A DNA stretch of 12,509 nucleotides from Planctomycetota bacterium (GTDB taxonomy: Bacteria; Planctomycetota; Phycisphaerae; FEN-1346), in NCBI GenBank assembly GCA_026387055.1, contig JAPLML010000689.1, forward strand, positions 1 to 12,509, in the 5' to 3' direction. A program made the position numbers and the translations under genes. Below, piece by piece: positions 6,313 through 12,505 of the stretch. The notes beneath the pieces were generated by a model. It was not told the DNA's origin. It saw only the letters and a program-made list of their open reading frames with translations, and did not search any database. Every line of letters begins with the position of its first letter. Positions within the stretch are counted from its first letter, which is position 1.

Positions 6313-6347
6313 GGTGGGCATGCCACCCGGCGTGGGCATACCACCCG
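6313..6347. repeat. Tandem TGGGCATGCCACCCG-type repeat
   Basis: TGGGCATGCCACCCG (6315-6329) is followed, at a period of 18 bases, by TGGGCATACCACCCG (6333-6347), with one base changed. The first 14 bases recur exactly at 10864-10877, so this is one member of a dispersed family. It lies in the gap between the lipoprotein stop and hisH. Confidence 0.75.
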
Positions 6348-6370
6348 AGTTCCATGATACGGCGTGGGGC

Positions 6371-7099
6371 TTACGTCCCGCCGCGCTGAGGATAGACGGC
6401 GATCACCACGCGGCGGTTCTTCGCGCGGCCGGCCGCCGAGTTGTTGGTCGCCACCGGCTTGTAGGGACCGAACCCGGCGGCGTAGACCCGCTTGGCGTCG
6501 ATCCCCTTCGAGGTCAAGTACCGGACGACTTCCATCGACCGGTTACAGGCCAGGTCCCAGTTGTCCTGCCAGAGTTTCTTCGACTTGGCGATGGGCTGGC
6601 TGTCGGTGTGCCCCTCGACGCGGATCCTGTCGCCGGCATAGTCCTTGTTCAGGACCGCGATGATCTTGTCGAGGTGCCGCCGGCCGTCGGCCTTCAGGGT
6701 GGCCTTGCCGGAGTCGAAGAGGATGGCCTCGGGCAGTGTCACGGTGAGCTCGCCGCCGATCATGGCGGTCTCGATACCCTCGCCGAACTCCGGCTTGGTC
6801 CGGGCGGCCCGGCCCGTCGGAGGAACCGCGGTCCCCGGCGCGGCCCTAACGGCCCGGGCCCTGTCCAGCTCGGACGTCAGGCCCTCATTCTGCGCCTTCA
6901 GGGTCTCATTCTGCGCTTGAAGGTCCGCGCTCTTCGCGAGCTCCTGCTCCAGTTGTTTCTGAAGCGCCGCGTTGCGCTCCTCCAGTTGAGCCTGGTTGCA
7001 TCCGACACTCGCCGCCGCCACAGCCACCACCGCCAGCACCAGCGCCGCTCGCCCCAGAAGGCGAACCGGCCCTCCCATCATTTCGCACATCCGTCGCAT
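6371..7099 (-). CDS. OmpA-family peptidoglycan-binding lipoprotein
   Basis: The 242-residue envelope protein has a hydrophobic signal segment (about 15-31) ending in a lipobox-like SVGC with Cys34 as the lipid-attached residue. The -3 position is Ser, so the lipobox is imperfect. A coiled coil rich in Leu, Glu and Gln follows (about 38-85), then a Pro/Ala linker (86-100). The C-terminal OmpA/MotB-type domain (about 108-236) shows ILFDSGKATL (126-135), VEGHTDSQPI (161-170), NWDLACNR (180-187) and NRRVVI (228-233). The expected role is to tie the outer membrane to peptidoglycan, as Pal-like proteins do. The start at 7099 has AAGGAG six bases upstream, better than the longer reading to 7168. Its neighbours do not include tol genes, so calling it Pal would go too far. 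Confidence 0.9.
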   Translation of the reverse strand: MRRMCEMMGGPVRLLGRAALVLAVVAVAAASVGCNQAQLEERNAALQKQLEQELAKSADLQAQNETLKAQNEGLTSELDRARAVRAAPGTAVPPTGRAARTKPEFGEGIETAMIGGELTVTLPEAILFDSGKATLKADGRRHLDKIIAVLNKDYAGDRIRVEGHTDSQPIAKSKKLWQDNWDLACNRSMEVVRYLTSKGIDAKRVYAAGFGPYKPVATNNSAAGRAKNRRVVIAVYPQRGGT

Positions 7100-7105
7100 C
7101 GCAAA

Positions 7106-7111
7106 CTCCTT
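7106..7111 (-). promoter_or_regulatory. Shine-Dalgarno site fixing the lipoprotein start
   Basis: AAGGAG on the minus strand, six bases from the ATG at 7099. This start puts the signal peptide close to the N-terminus as expected. Confidence 0.7.
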
Positions 7112-7166
7112 TCTTCTCGCTCGGCCTCGGGCAGTTTCGTTTGCCTGTCGGGAAAAACCACGCGCC

Positions 7167-7172
7167 ATTCTA
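7167..7172 (-). promoter_or_regulatory. Possible -10 box for the lipoprotein gene
   Basis: TAGAAT on the minus strand matches five of six -10 consensus bases, about 68 bases before the lipoprotein ATG. No -35 box is seen at the right distance. It overlaps the end of the intergenic repeat, so the match may be incidental. Confidence 0.3.
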
Positions 7173-7331
7173 CCGCAGAGGCCGCCGAGATCGCAGAGAA
7201 AAGATCAAAGGGAGTGCCAGACCGGTCGGCTTGACGAGGATTCCGTTTCTCCCTGCGGGGAATCCTCCCTTTTCCGTTGTCTCTGCCTTTTCCCCCTGCG
7301 TCTCTGTGCCCTCTGTGTTCTCTCTGGTGAA
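7167..7331. repeat. MITE-like intergenic element with imperfect inverted ends
   Basis: The left end reads ATTCTACCGCAGAGG (from 7167) and continues with GCAGAGAAAA. The right end, read on the other strand from 7331, is ATTCACCAGAGAGAAC followed by ACAGAGGG and ACAGAGACGCAG. The ends are similar imperfect inverted repeats about 165 bases apart. The interior carries CTCTG/CAGAG words and no gene. Strings like CTCTGTG...CTCTGGTGAA are familiar as dispersed repeats in environmental genomes. No flanking target duplication was recognised, so mobility is only suggested. Confidence 0.5.
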
Positions 7332-7338
7332 TCCCCTC

Positions 7339-8244
7339 TCATCCCTGCCGGAACATCACCCGCCACATCCCCTCGATCCCCGGCCGGAAGTAGTTGAAGA
7401 TATAGTCCTGCGTCAGCATAACCACGCCCGCCGCCAGACCCAGGAACGGACCGTAGGGCACCTCGTGGTCGTCCTGGCGGAGGAGATGCCAGATCCCGTA
7501 CGCGAGGCCGAAGAACGGGGCGATCAGGAACACCATCGCCGAGGCTTCCCACCCCAGCGTGCCGCCGATCGCCGCCATCAGGTAGATGTCGCCGGTGCCC
7601 ATCGCCTCCTTGCGAAACACGGCCGTCCCCAGGACCCGCGTCACGAAGATCAGGCCCGCCCCGACCAGCGCCCCCACCAGCGCCAGGAGCGCCGCGTCGG
7701 CCCGGGCGTACCCCGTCCAGTCCGGCAACTGGTGGTCGAACGCGCCGAGGGTCTGCACCTGCGGCCACACCAGCGAGCCGATCACCCCCACGCCCAGCGC
7801 CAGATTCGTGACCGACGGGTATATCTCCTTGCGCTCCAGGTCGATCACCCCCGACACCACCAGCGCCCCGGCCAGCACCATGTGCACCACGTACACGCCC
7901 ACGTGGTCCGCCCCCTCCCGCAGGCCCAGCGGGAAGTACGCCAGCCAGTATCCCAGGAACACGAGGCCCGTCGCCAGTTCCACGACCATGTACCGGGCCG
8001 AGAAGGGCGCCCCGCACGTCCGGCAATGCCCGCGCAGAACGAAGAAACTGACGACCGGGACATTGTCATACCAGGCGACCGGCCCCAGGCACGTCGTGCA
8101 GTGCGACGGCGGCCACAGGAGGCTCTTGCCCGCGGGCAGGCGGTGGATGCAGACGTTCAGAAAGCTTCCGACGCACAGCCCCAGCAGGAAGACAAACACC
8201 CCGACCGGCCATGCGACCGCCATCGGCAAAAGATGGTCAAACAT
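7339..8244 (-). CDS. pilD: Prepilin peptidase / N-methyltransferase (PilD/GspO family)
   Basis: This inner-membrane aspartic protease cleaves the leader of type IV pilin-like proteins and in the bifunctional form methylates the new N-terminus. The 301-residue protein has the N-terminal domain with GSFLNVCIHRLP (26-37) and the two zinc-type cysteine pairs (C49/C52 and C74/C77). About seven hydrophobic segments follow. The catalytic aspartates are Asp135 in VIDLERKEIYP and Asp219 in the conserved GTGD (216-219). YGPFLGLAAG (264-273) is the usual C-terminal motif. Both halves are present, so methylation is plausible. The ATG at 8244 puts GSFLN at the usual place; a longer frame to 8418 would run through the promoter region of the divergent gene. 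The ribosome-binding site is weak (GGACGGGA). No pilin or secretion ATPase gene is in the window, so the system it serves is unknown. Confidence 0.94.
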   Translation of the reverse strand: MFDHLLPMAVAWPVGVFVFLLGLCVGSFLNVCIHRLPAGKSLLWPPSHCTTCLGPVAWYDNVPVVSFFVLRGHCRTCGAPFSARYMVVELATGLVFLGYWLAYFPLGLREGADHVGVYVVHMVLAGALVVSGVIDLERKEIYPSVTNLALGVGVIGSLVWPQVQTLGAFDHQLPDWTGYARADAALLALVGALVGAGLIFVTRVLGTAVFRKEAMGTGDIYLMAAIGGTLGWEASAMVFLIAPFFGLAYGIWHLLRQDDHEVPYGPFLGLAAGVVMLTQDYIFNYFRPGIEGMWRVMFRQG

Positions 8245-8293
8245 TCCCGTCCGCCAATCCGTCCTCGACGACACCGACTTCCCGGGCGCCGCC

Positions 8294-8322
8294 AATCTAG
8301 CACTCGCCCTGAGGCCATGCAA
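8294..8322 (-). promoter_or_regulatory. Candidate promoter of the prepilin peptidase gene
   Basis: On the minus strand TTGCAT (8317-8322) and TAGATT (8294-8299) are 17 bases apart, and TGC directly precedes the second box, forming an extended -10. The leader would be roughly 40 bases. Confidence 0.45.
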
Positions 8323-8356
8323 GGCAAAACGATTCCGCCCCGGGGGGCCATATCCG

Positions 8357-8385
8357 TTGACGCCGGCGACCCGCCCCGCTAGTCT
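8357..8385 (+). promoter_or_regulatory. Candidate promoter of the UroD-like gene
   Basis: TTGACG (8357-8362) matches five of six -35 bases and is followed after exactly 17 bases by TAGTCT (8380-8385), which matches three of six at -10. With the oppositely directed candidate at 8294-8322 it makes a divergent promoter region. Confidence 0.45.
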
Positions 8386-8420
8386 CAGACCGTCGGCGGA
8401 TCTCCTTTGAGGAGCCACCC

Positions 8421-9500
8421 ATGGAACTGGAACGCAAGCCCGACTTCGAGGAAGCCTGCACGCGGTTCGAGGCCTGGTGGCACGGCGAGATCCTCGATCG
8501 GCCGCCGGTGACGATCAACGTTCGTCCCGAGCGCCCGCCGAAGGTGGCGACGCGCAGGTATGCCTCCGAGCGAGATCGCTGGCTCGACGTCGAAGGGGCC
8601 ATCGCCTGGCAGGAGGCCGCCACCGCCGTCGGCGTGTACCTGGCCGAGACGTTCCCGCGGTACGAGCCGAGCGTCGGGCCGGAGCTGGCGGCCACGGCCT
8701 TCGGGTGCGACCTGGAGTTCTCGCCCGACTCCAGTTGGTCGAGGCCCATCGTCTCGTCGTGCCGGGAGATCCTCCGCCTGGCGCCCAATCTGGACAACGT
8801 GTACTGGAACAACGTCCGCGCGAAGACCGCCCTTTCGCTCGAGCGCGGCCGCGGCAAGTGGCTCACCTCGATGTACGACTGCCACACGAACGCCGACCTG
8901 GTGGCGGCCCTGCGCGACCCGGCCGGGATGGCCCTGGACCTGGCGACCGACCTGGAGGGCGTCCGCCTGGCCTGCGACCACGTGGCCCGGTTCTTTCCGA
9001 TGATGTACGAGGATATCTACAACCGCATCGACGTCACGGGCCAGCCCACGACGTCGTGGACGCCGTTCCTCCACCGGGGCAAGGCCAACACGGTCCAGGC
9101 CGATTTCGTCATCATGATCTCGCCGCGGATGTTCCACGAGGCGATCCTGCCGTCGCTCCTGGTGGAGTTCAGGTACCTGGAGCGGAGCGTGTACCACCTC
9201 GACGGCCCGGGGGCCCTGCGGCACCTCGACGCGCTCGCCGCCATCCCGGAGCTGAATGCCATCCAGTGGGTCTACGGAGCGGGCAACGGCCCGTCCGCAC
9301 GGTGGATCGACGTGTACAAGCGCGTCCAGGCCGCCGGCAAGGGGATCCAGCTCCTCGCCGAGGACCTGGGCGACGCCCGAGCCGTCGCGAAGCACCTCAA
9401 GCCCGAAGGCGTCTGGTTCTGCCCCGGCGGAGTCTACTCGCGCGCGGAGGCCGAGGGCTTCATCACGTGGGCTTCGCGCTGGGCCGCGGGAAAAGAGTGA
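8421..9500 (+). CDS. Uroporphyrinogen decarboxylase-superfamily protein, function unassigned
   Basis: The 359-residue protein resembles the uroporphyrinogen decarboxylase / corrinoid methyltransferase (UroD/MtaA) superfamily, which share a TIM-barrel fold. Family-like stretches are FEAWWHGEILDRPPV (16-30), ADFVIMISPRMFHEAILP (227-244), YHLDGPGALRHLDAL (258-272) and IQWVYGAGNGP (281-291), with VWFCPGGV (331-338) near the end. The arginine- and aspartate-containing N-terminal substrate motif of true HemE was not recognised, so haem synthesis is unlikely. Relatives act in methyl transfer from corrinoid proteins or have no known role. The start has GAGGAG six bases upstream. No corrinoid protein, MtrH-like gene or haem gene is nearby. 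It stands alone, divergent from the prepilin peptidase and convergent with the next gene. Confidence 0.85.
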   Translation: MELERKPDFEEACTRFEAWWHGEILDRPPVTINVRPERPPKVATRRYASERDRWLDVEGAIAWQEAATAVGVYLAETFPRYEPSVGPELAATAFGCDLEFSPDSSWSRPIVSSCREILRLAPNLDNVYWNNVRAKTALSLERGRGKWLTSMYDCHTNADLVAALRDPAGMALDLATDLEGVRLACDHVARFFPMMYEDIYNRIDVTGQPTTSWTPFLHRGKANTVQADFVIMISPRMFHEAILPSLLVEFRYLERSVYHLDGPGALRHLDALAAIPELNAIQWVYGAGNGPSARWIDVYKRVQAAGKGIQLLAEDLGDARAVAKHLKPEGVWFCPGGVYSRAEAEGFITWASRWAAGKE

Positions 9501-9524
9501 CCCGGCGCACGCCTCCGGATCAGC

Positions 9525-9542
9525 CGGCGGGCTGGCCCGCCG
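9525..9542. terminator. Hairpin between two convergent genes
   Basis: CGGCGGGC (9525-9532) and GCCCGCCG (9535-9542) are perfect complements. With a realistic four-base loop the stem is GGCGGG/CCCGCC. It lies in the 48-base gap between the stops of the UroD-like gene and the secreted-protein gene. On the plus strand CGATTCTTACTT follows, only a weak T-tract, so it may be a bidirectional terminator of low strength. Confidence 0.4.
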
Positions 9543-9548
9543 CGATTC

Positions 9549-10646
9549 TTACTTCGTCGCCGGCATGCCGGCCTTGCCGCGGGTGATCGCCTCGTTCAGC
9601 GACTCGGCCTCCTCGTGTTTCGGATGCCGCCAGTCTTTCGGGAGTTCCTTGCCGTCGAGGCGGGCCTTGGCCTCGGTCTCGCGCCGGGCCTCGTCGATCT
9701 CCGTCTTGTCTTTCTTGTACATCTCCTCAAGATCGGCGAGGAGGTAAAAGTCCCCCTTCCACTCGACGATGCCCTTGCCGGTGCGCACGGTGAGCGGCGC
9801 CGCCCGCACCGACTCCTCCATGGCAGAGGCCAGGTTCGTCTTGGACGCCGCTTGCTGCGGGGTCGACCGCAGTTGCTCGTTCAGCTTGGTCCGCTCCTCC
9901 ATCAGCGGCTTCTCTTTGACCTTGCGGGCCGCCACGAGTTCGGAGAGCTTCTTGTCGCAGTCGGCAATCTTGTTCTTGGACTCCTCCAGGGCGGCCGTGG
10001 CCTGGTTGCGGTATTCGTTGTAGCGGGCAAGATTTCGCTGGTACGCCTCCTGCCGCCGCTGGTTCTCCGCCCGGACCCGGTCGAACTCGCGCTGGTAGTG
10101 AGCGTCGGAATCACGGTTGCCCCCGCCGCCGCCGGTGTATCCGCCCCAGCCCCCGCCGCCGCCGCCCGTGGGTTCCCGAAGTAACTGCGGCGGCTGCGGG
10201 GGACGGGTCGCGAGGACCCTTTCGGCCAGTTGCTTCTTCCCGGTCGCCGCGTTCTTCTCGTTCTCGACCGGCTGTTTCTCCTTGCGCCAGTCCGCGAGAA
10301 TCTGCGCGAGGGCCTTGTTTATCTCGCTCAGGCGGTCCTTGCCCCCCTCGCCCTTCTCGCCCACCACCTTAACGTCGGCCAGCGCCTTGCGGTACATCTC
10401 GAAGAGTTCCATGAGAGGCATCCACTTGTCGGCGTACTTCACCTCGCCGGCGGCGTGGTGCTTCTGGACCTCCTCCGCGCTCTCCCCGGCCGCCGGCTTC
10501 TCCGCGCCGGCCGCCGAAGAAGCAGCCGGCGCGGCCGGCGCAACCGGCGCCGCGGGAGTCTCGCCGGCATGGACGGCCACGGCCATCAGAAGCCCCAGGC
10601 CGCCGGCAACCAGGACGAGGTTCCACAACTTGACCACGTTACGCAT
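9549..10646 (-). CDS. Secreted coiled-coil protein of unknown function
   Basis: I do not recognise a named family. The 365-residue product starts with a Sec-type signal peptide (basic MRNVVK, hydrophobic 9-25, likely cleavage after VHA near residue 27). An Ala/Pro-rich stretch follows (30-55), then a helical region (about 60-145), a Gly-rich linker (161-176), a long charged coiled coil (about 184-262) and a second helical region (about 290-355). Residues 67-87 (GEVKYADKWMPL...EMYRK) and 292-312 (GIVEWKGDFYLL...EMYKK) align without gaps and share about eight identities, so the module is duplicated on either side of the coiled coil. The start has GGGGAGG seven bases upstream. It is probably periplasmic or surface-bound, with a structural or scaffold role possible but not shown. 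The final codons include a perfect 14-bp palindrome (9559-9572). Confidence 0.85.
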   Translation of the reverse strand: MRNVVKLWNLVLVAGGLGLLMAVAVHAGETPAAPVAPAAPAASSAAGAEKPAAGESAEEVQKHHAAGEVKYADKWMPLMELFEMYRKALADVKVVGEKGEGGKDRLSEINKALAQILADWRKEKQPVENEKNAATGKKQLAERVLATRPPQPPQLLREPTGGGGGGWGGYTGGGGGNRDSDAHYQREFDRVRAENQRRQEAYQRNLARYNEYRNQATAALEESKNKIADCDKKLSELVAARKVKEKPLMEERTKLNEQLRSTPQQAASKTNLASAMEESVRAAPLTVRTGKGIVEWKGDFYLLADLEEMYKKDKTEIDEARRETEAKARLDGKELPKDWRHPKHEEAESLNEAITRGKAGMPATK

Positions 10647-10742
10647 GTTCTAACCTCCCCGCGATGTACGAGCGGCGCCCATTCTCCCAGACATCCCCAC
10701 TACAGTCTATACGAAAATCGGGCCGCCAAACGCGGCGGCTGT

Positions 10743-10757
10743 GCCAAGACTCTTGGC
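10743..10757. repeat. Short perfect inverted repeat
   Basis: GCCAAGA (10743-10749) and TCTTGGC (10751-10757) flank a single central C. It is the outermost member of the palindrome cluster that runs to 10880. Confidence 0.6.
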
Positions 10758-10761
10758 AAGG

Positions 10762-10877
10762 GCGGCATGCCCAGTCGCCGCGGCGACCCCGCCGTGGCGG
10801 GCCGCTCTTGCGTGGGCATGCTCTTCCCGAAAGGGGGAAGAACATGCCCAGCGAACGACGCGCTGGGCATGCCACCC
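10762..10877. repeat. Cluster of nested palindromes of the GGCATGCCC family
   Basis: In order: GGCATGCCCAG (10764-10774); the perfect 14-bp palindrome GTCGCCGCGGCGAC (10774-10787); CCCGCC/GGCGGG (10788-10801). Next comes a long hairpin with arms TGGGCATG-C-TCTTCCC (10813-10828) and GGGAAGA-A-CATGCCCA (10835-10850), one mismatch, loop GAAAGG. A second hairpin has arms CATGCCCAGCG (10843-10853) and CGCTGGGCATG (10861-10871), loop of seven. The two share 10843-10850, so they cannot form together. The end, TGGGCATGCCACCC (10864-10877), is identical to 6315-6328. Confidence 0.8.
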
Positions 10878-11020
10878 TCGGTGACCAAGGCTTGCCATGA
10901 AATCTCGGCACACCGGGCGCGGCCACTTAAACGCTTGAACGCCGCTCGAAGCCCGCTTATTGCTGTGAATTGCGACCTCGTCGGCCCCGGAGAACTCTCG
11001 CAACGCCCGCCCGCGCGCGT

Positions 11021-11026
11021 TAACAT
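11021..11026 (+). promoter_or_regulatory. Possible -10 box giving a leaderless waaA transcript
   Basis: TAACAT matches four of six -10 bases and lies ten bases before the waaA ATG, which has no Shine-Dalgarno. No convincing -35 box is seen. This is a weak candidate. Confidence 0.25.
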
Positions 11027-11035
11027 CCGCGGCCT

Positions 11036-12460
11036 ATGGGAAGGCAGGTCCACAATCTGGGGTGGTTTCTGCTGGTGAACCTGGTTTACGCCCTCGCGGG
11101 ACTGGTCGCGTGGCCGGTGTACCTCTTCCTCCTGGCCACGCGGAAGAAGTATCGCAGCCGGTGTTGGGAACGGTGGGGGATTGTGCCCAACTTCGCCAAG
11201 AGGCGGGAACAGGGAACCGGCAAAAGGGAACCGGAAAGGAAACTACAAACAGCGGCGCCCACAACAAGACAGTCCGAGCGGTTGTGGGTCCATGCGATCA
11301 GCGTCGGCGAGGTCGAGGCGGCCCGGACGTTCGTCCCCGCCCTGGGCGAGGCCTTTCCGGATCACGAGATCGTCCTTTCCACCACCACGATGACCGGCCG
11401 CGAGCGGGCCCTGAAGCTTTTCCCCGGCCGGCCCGTTTTCCACTTCCCGCTGGACCTCTGGCCGTGCGTGGCCCTGGCGCTGCGGCGCGTTCGGCCCACA
11501 GCCGTCATCCAGGTGGAATCGGAATGGTGGCCGAACTTCTTCCTGATGGCCGCGCGGCGGGGCATCCCCGTTGCCTGCGTCAACGTGCGGATCACCGAGC
11601 GGGGGCAGCGCGGCTACGGCCGTATCCGCCCCCTCATGCGGGCGGTCTTCAACAGCACCCGCGCCATTGGCGTCCAGGCGGAGATGTACCGCAAGCGGTT
11701 CCTCAGCCTCGGCGCCGCCCCCGAGCGCCTGCACGTCACCGGCCAGATGAAGCACGACACCGTCACCTTCGCCGACACTGCCGCCGGCGCCGACGACCTG
11801 GCGCGCGAGATGAACCTGGTGGCCGACGAGATGGTCCTCGTTGCCGGGAGCACCGGCCCGGGGGAGGAGGAGACCCTCCTGGCGGCCTATCGCGAGGTCC
11901 GGCAAGCCGACCCACACCTGCGCCTCGTCCTCGTGCCGCGAAGGCCGGAGAATTTCGAGGCCGCCGCCGAGGCCGTCCTGAAGGCCGGCTTCGGCCTCGT
12001 GCGCCGCTCGCGCCCGCAGGAGCCCCAAGGGCCGAAGGAAGAGCCGCCCGTCCTCCTCGGCGACACGATGGGCGAGATGATGAAGTGGTACGGCCGAGCG
12101 GACCTCGTCTTCGTCGGCCGCAGCCTCGTGCCCCTCGGCGGGTCGAACCCGATGGAGCCGGGCGCGCTCGGCCGGCCCCTCCTCTGGGGCCCGCACATGT
12201 TCAACTTCCCGATCGAGGCCCCTGCCCTGGTTCAGGCGGGCGCCGCCCGCGAGGTGACAGACGCCGCGAGTCTTGCCGCCGCCATCCGCGACCTCTTGAC
12301 GCACCCCGGGAAACGCCGTCAAATGGGCGAGGCCGCGCGGGCCACCATCCGCCAAATGCAGGGGGCGACGGCCCGAAACGTCGACCTCTTGAGGAGCGTC
12401 TTGAGCGATCAGCGGCCCGATTCCACTGGGCGCGGTGGGTCTCCTGACCCACCGCGCTGA
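11036..12460 (+). CDS. waaA: 3-deoxy-D-manno-octulosonic acid (Kdo) transferase
   Basis: WaaA (KdtA) adds Kdo from CMP-Kdo to the lipid A precursor at the inner face of the cytoplasmic membrane, an early step of LPS core synthesis. The 474-residue protein has an N-terminal membrane segment (about 9-34) and the acceptor-side Rossmann domain with HAISVGE (86-92), Glu92 being the expected catalytic base, and ESEWWPNFF (161-169). The donor-side domain follows with GSTGPGEEE (271-279), PRRPENF (301-307), DTMGEM (343-348) and GGSNPMEP (368-375). Three histidines usual in proteobacterial enzymes (STHPGE, PRHPER, GGHNPLEP) are Gly, Arg and Ser here. An extra segment at about 56-82 is encoded by short DNA repeats. 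The last ten residues (465-474) come from a palindromic repeat and the stop follows it at once. No Shine-Dalgarno precedes the ATG; a leaderless transcript is possible. Confidence 0.93.
   Translation: MGRQVHNLGWFLLVNLVYALAGLVAWPVYLFLLATRKKYRSRCWERWGIVPNFAKRREQGTGKREPERKLQTAAPTTRQSERLWVHAISVGEVEAARTFVPALGEAFPDHEIVLSTTTMTGRERALKLFPGRPVFHFPLDLWPCVALALRRVRPTAVIQVESEWWPNFFLMAARRGIPVACVNVRITERGQRGYGRIRPLMRAVFNSTRAIGVQAEMYRKRFLSLGAAPERLHVTGQMKHDTVTFADTAAGADDLAREMNLVADEMVLVAGSTGPGEEETLLAAYREVRQADPHLRLVLVPRRPENFEAAAEAVLKAGFGLVRRSRPQEPQGPKEEPPVLLGDTMGEMMKWYGRADLVFVGRSLVPLGGSNPMEPGALGRPLLWGPHMFNFPIEAPALVQAGAAREVTDAASLAAAIRDLLTHPGKRRQMGEAARATIRQMQGATARNVDLLRSVLSDQRPDSTGRGGSPDPPR
11205..11240 (+). repeat. 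GGGAAC-type direct repeats inside waaA
   Basis: AGGGAACCGG occurs at 11211-11220 and again exactly at 11225-11234, a 14-base period, with GGGAAC just before and AAAGGAAAC just after. The A-rich purine composition stands out from the surrounding gene. It encodes most of the extra charged segment between the membrane part and the catalytic domain. Confidence 0.75.
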
Positions 12461-12505
12461 GAGCGGCGCGCACCGCGCGGGGACGCGTGCGCGCGGCGGG
12501 TCAGG
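12430..12505. repeat. Second copy of the paired palindromic element, overlapping the waaA stop
   Basis: The first palindrome has arms GCGCGGTGGGTC (12430-12441) and GACCCACCGCGC (12446-12457) with loop TCCT. After 32 bases comes CGCGCGGCGGGTC (12490-12502) and AGG, the left arm and loop start of the second unit. After AGG the sequence departs from the expected pattern (C in place of A), so this unit looks degenerate, but the window ends at 12509. Order, orientation and spacing equal those of the 5458-5547 element read on the opposite strand. Confidence 0.8.

Larger units (their letters stand above)
10647..11035. other. Gene-free region between the secreted protein gene and waaA
   Basis: No coding sequence is supported here. 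The first part is the leader of the secreted-protein gene, with its Shine-Dalgarno GGGGAGG (10654-10660 on the minus strand) and a TATAGACTGTAGT stretch that may hold a -10 box. From about 10730 to 10880 the DNA is a dense set of palindromes. From 10880 to 11035 there is a possible waaA promoter: TTGAAC and TATTGC, 17 bases apart, or a TAACAT at 11021-11026. Neither is strong. Confidence 0.6.

Noticed and set aside
6354..6359. TATCAT on the minus strand as a hisH -10 box
   Set aside because: It matches five of six -10 bases, but no usable -35 box lies upstream and it borders the lipoprotein stop. Too weak to annotate.
8477..9586. 369-codon plus-strand frame overlapping the UroD-like gene
   Set aside because: It is a shifted-frame shadow, very rich in Arg, Gly and Pro, without domain features.
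10230..11078. 282-codon plus-strand frame across the secreted protein gene and the palindrome cluster
   Set aside because: It lies opposite a gene with a signal peptide and a strong ribosome-binding site, and it runs through repeats into waaA.
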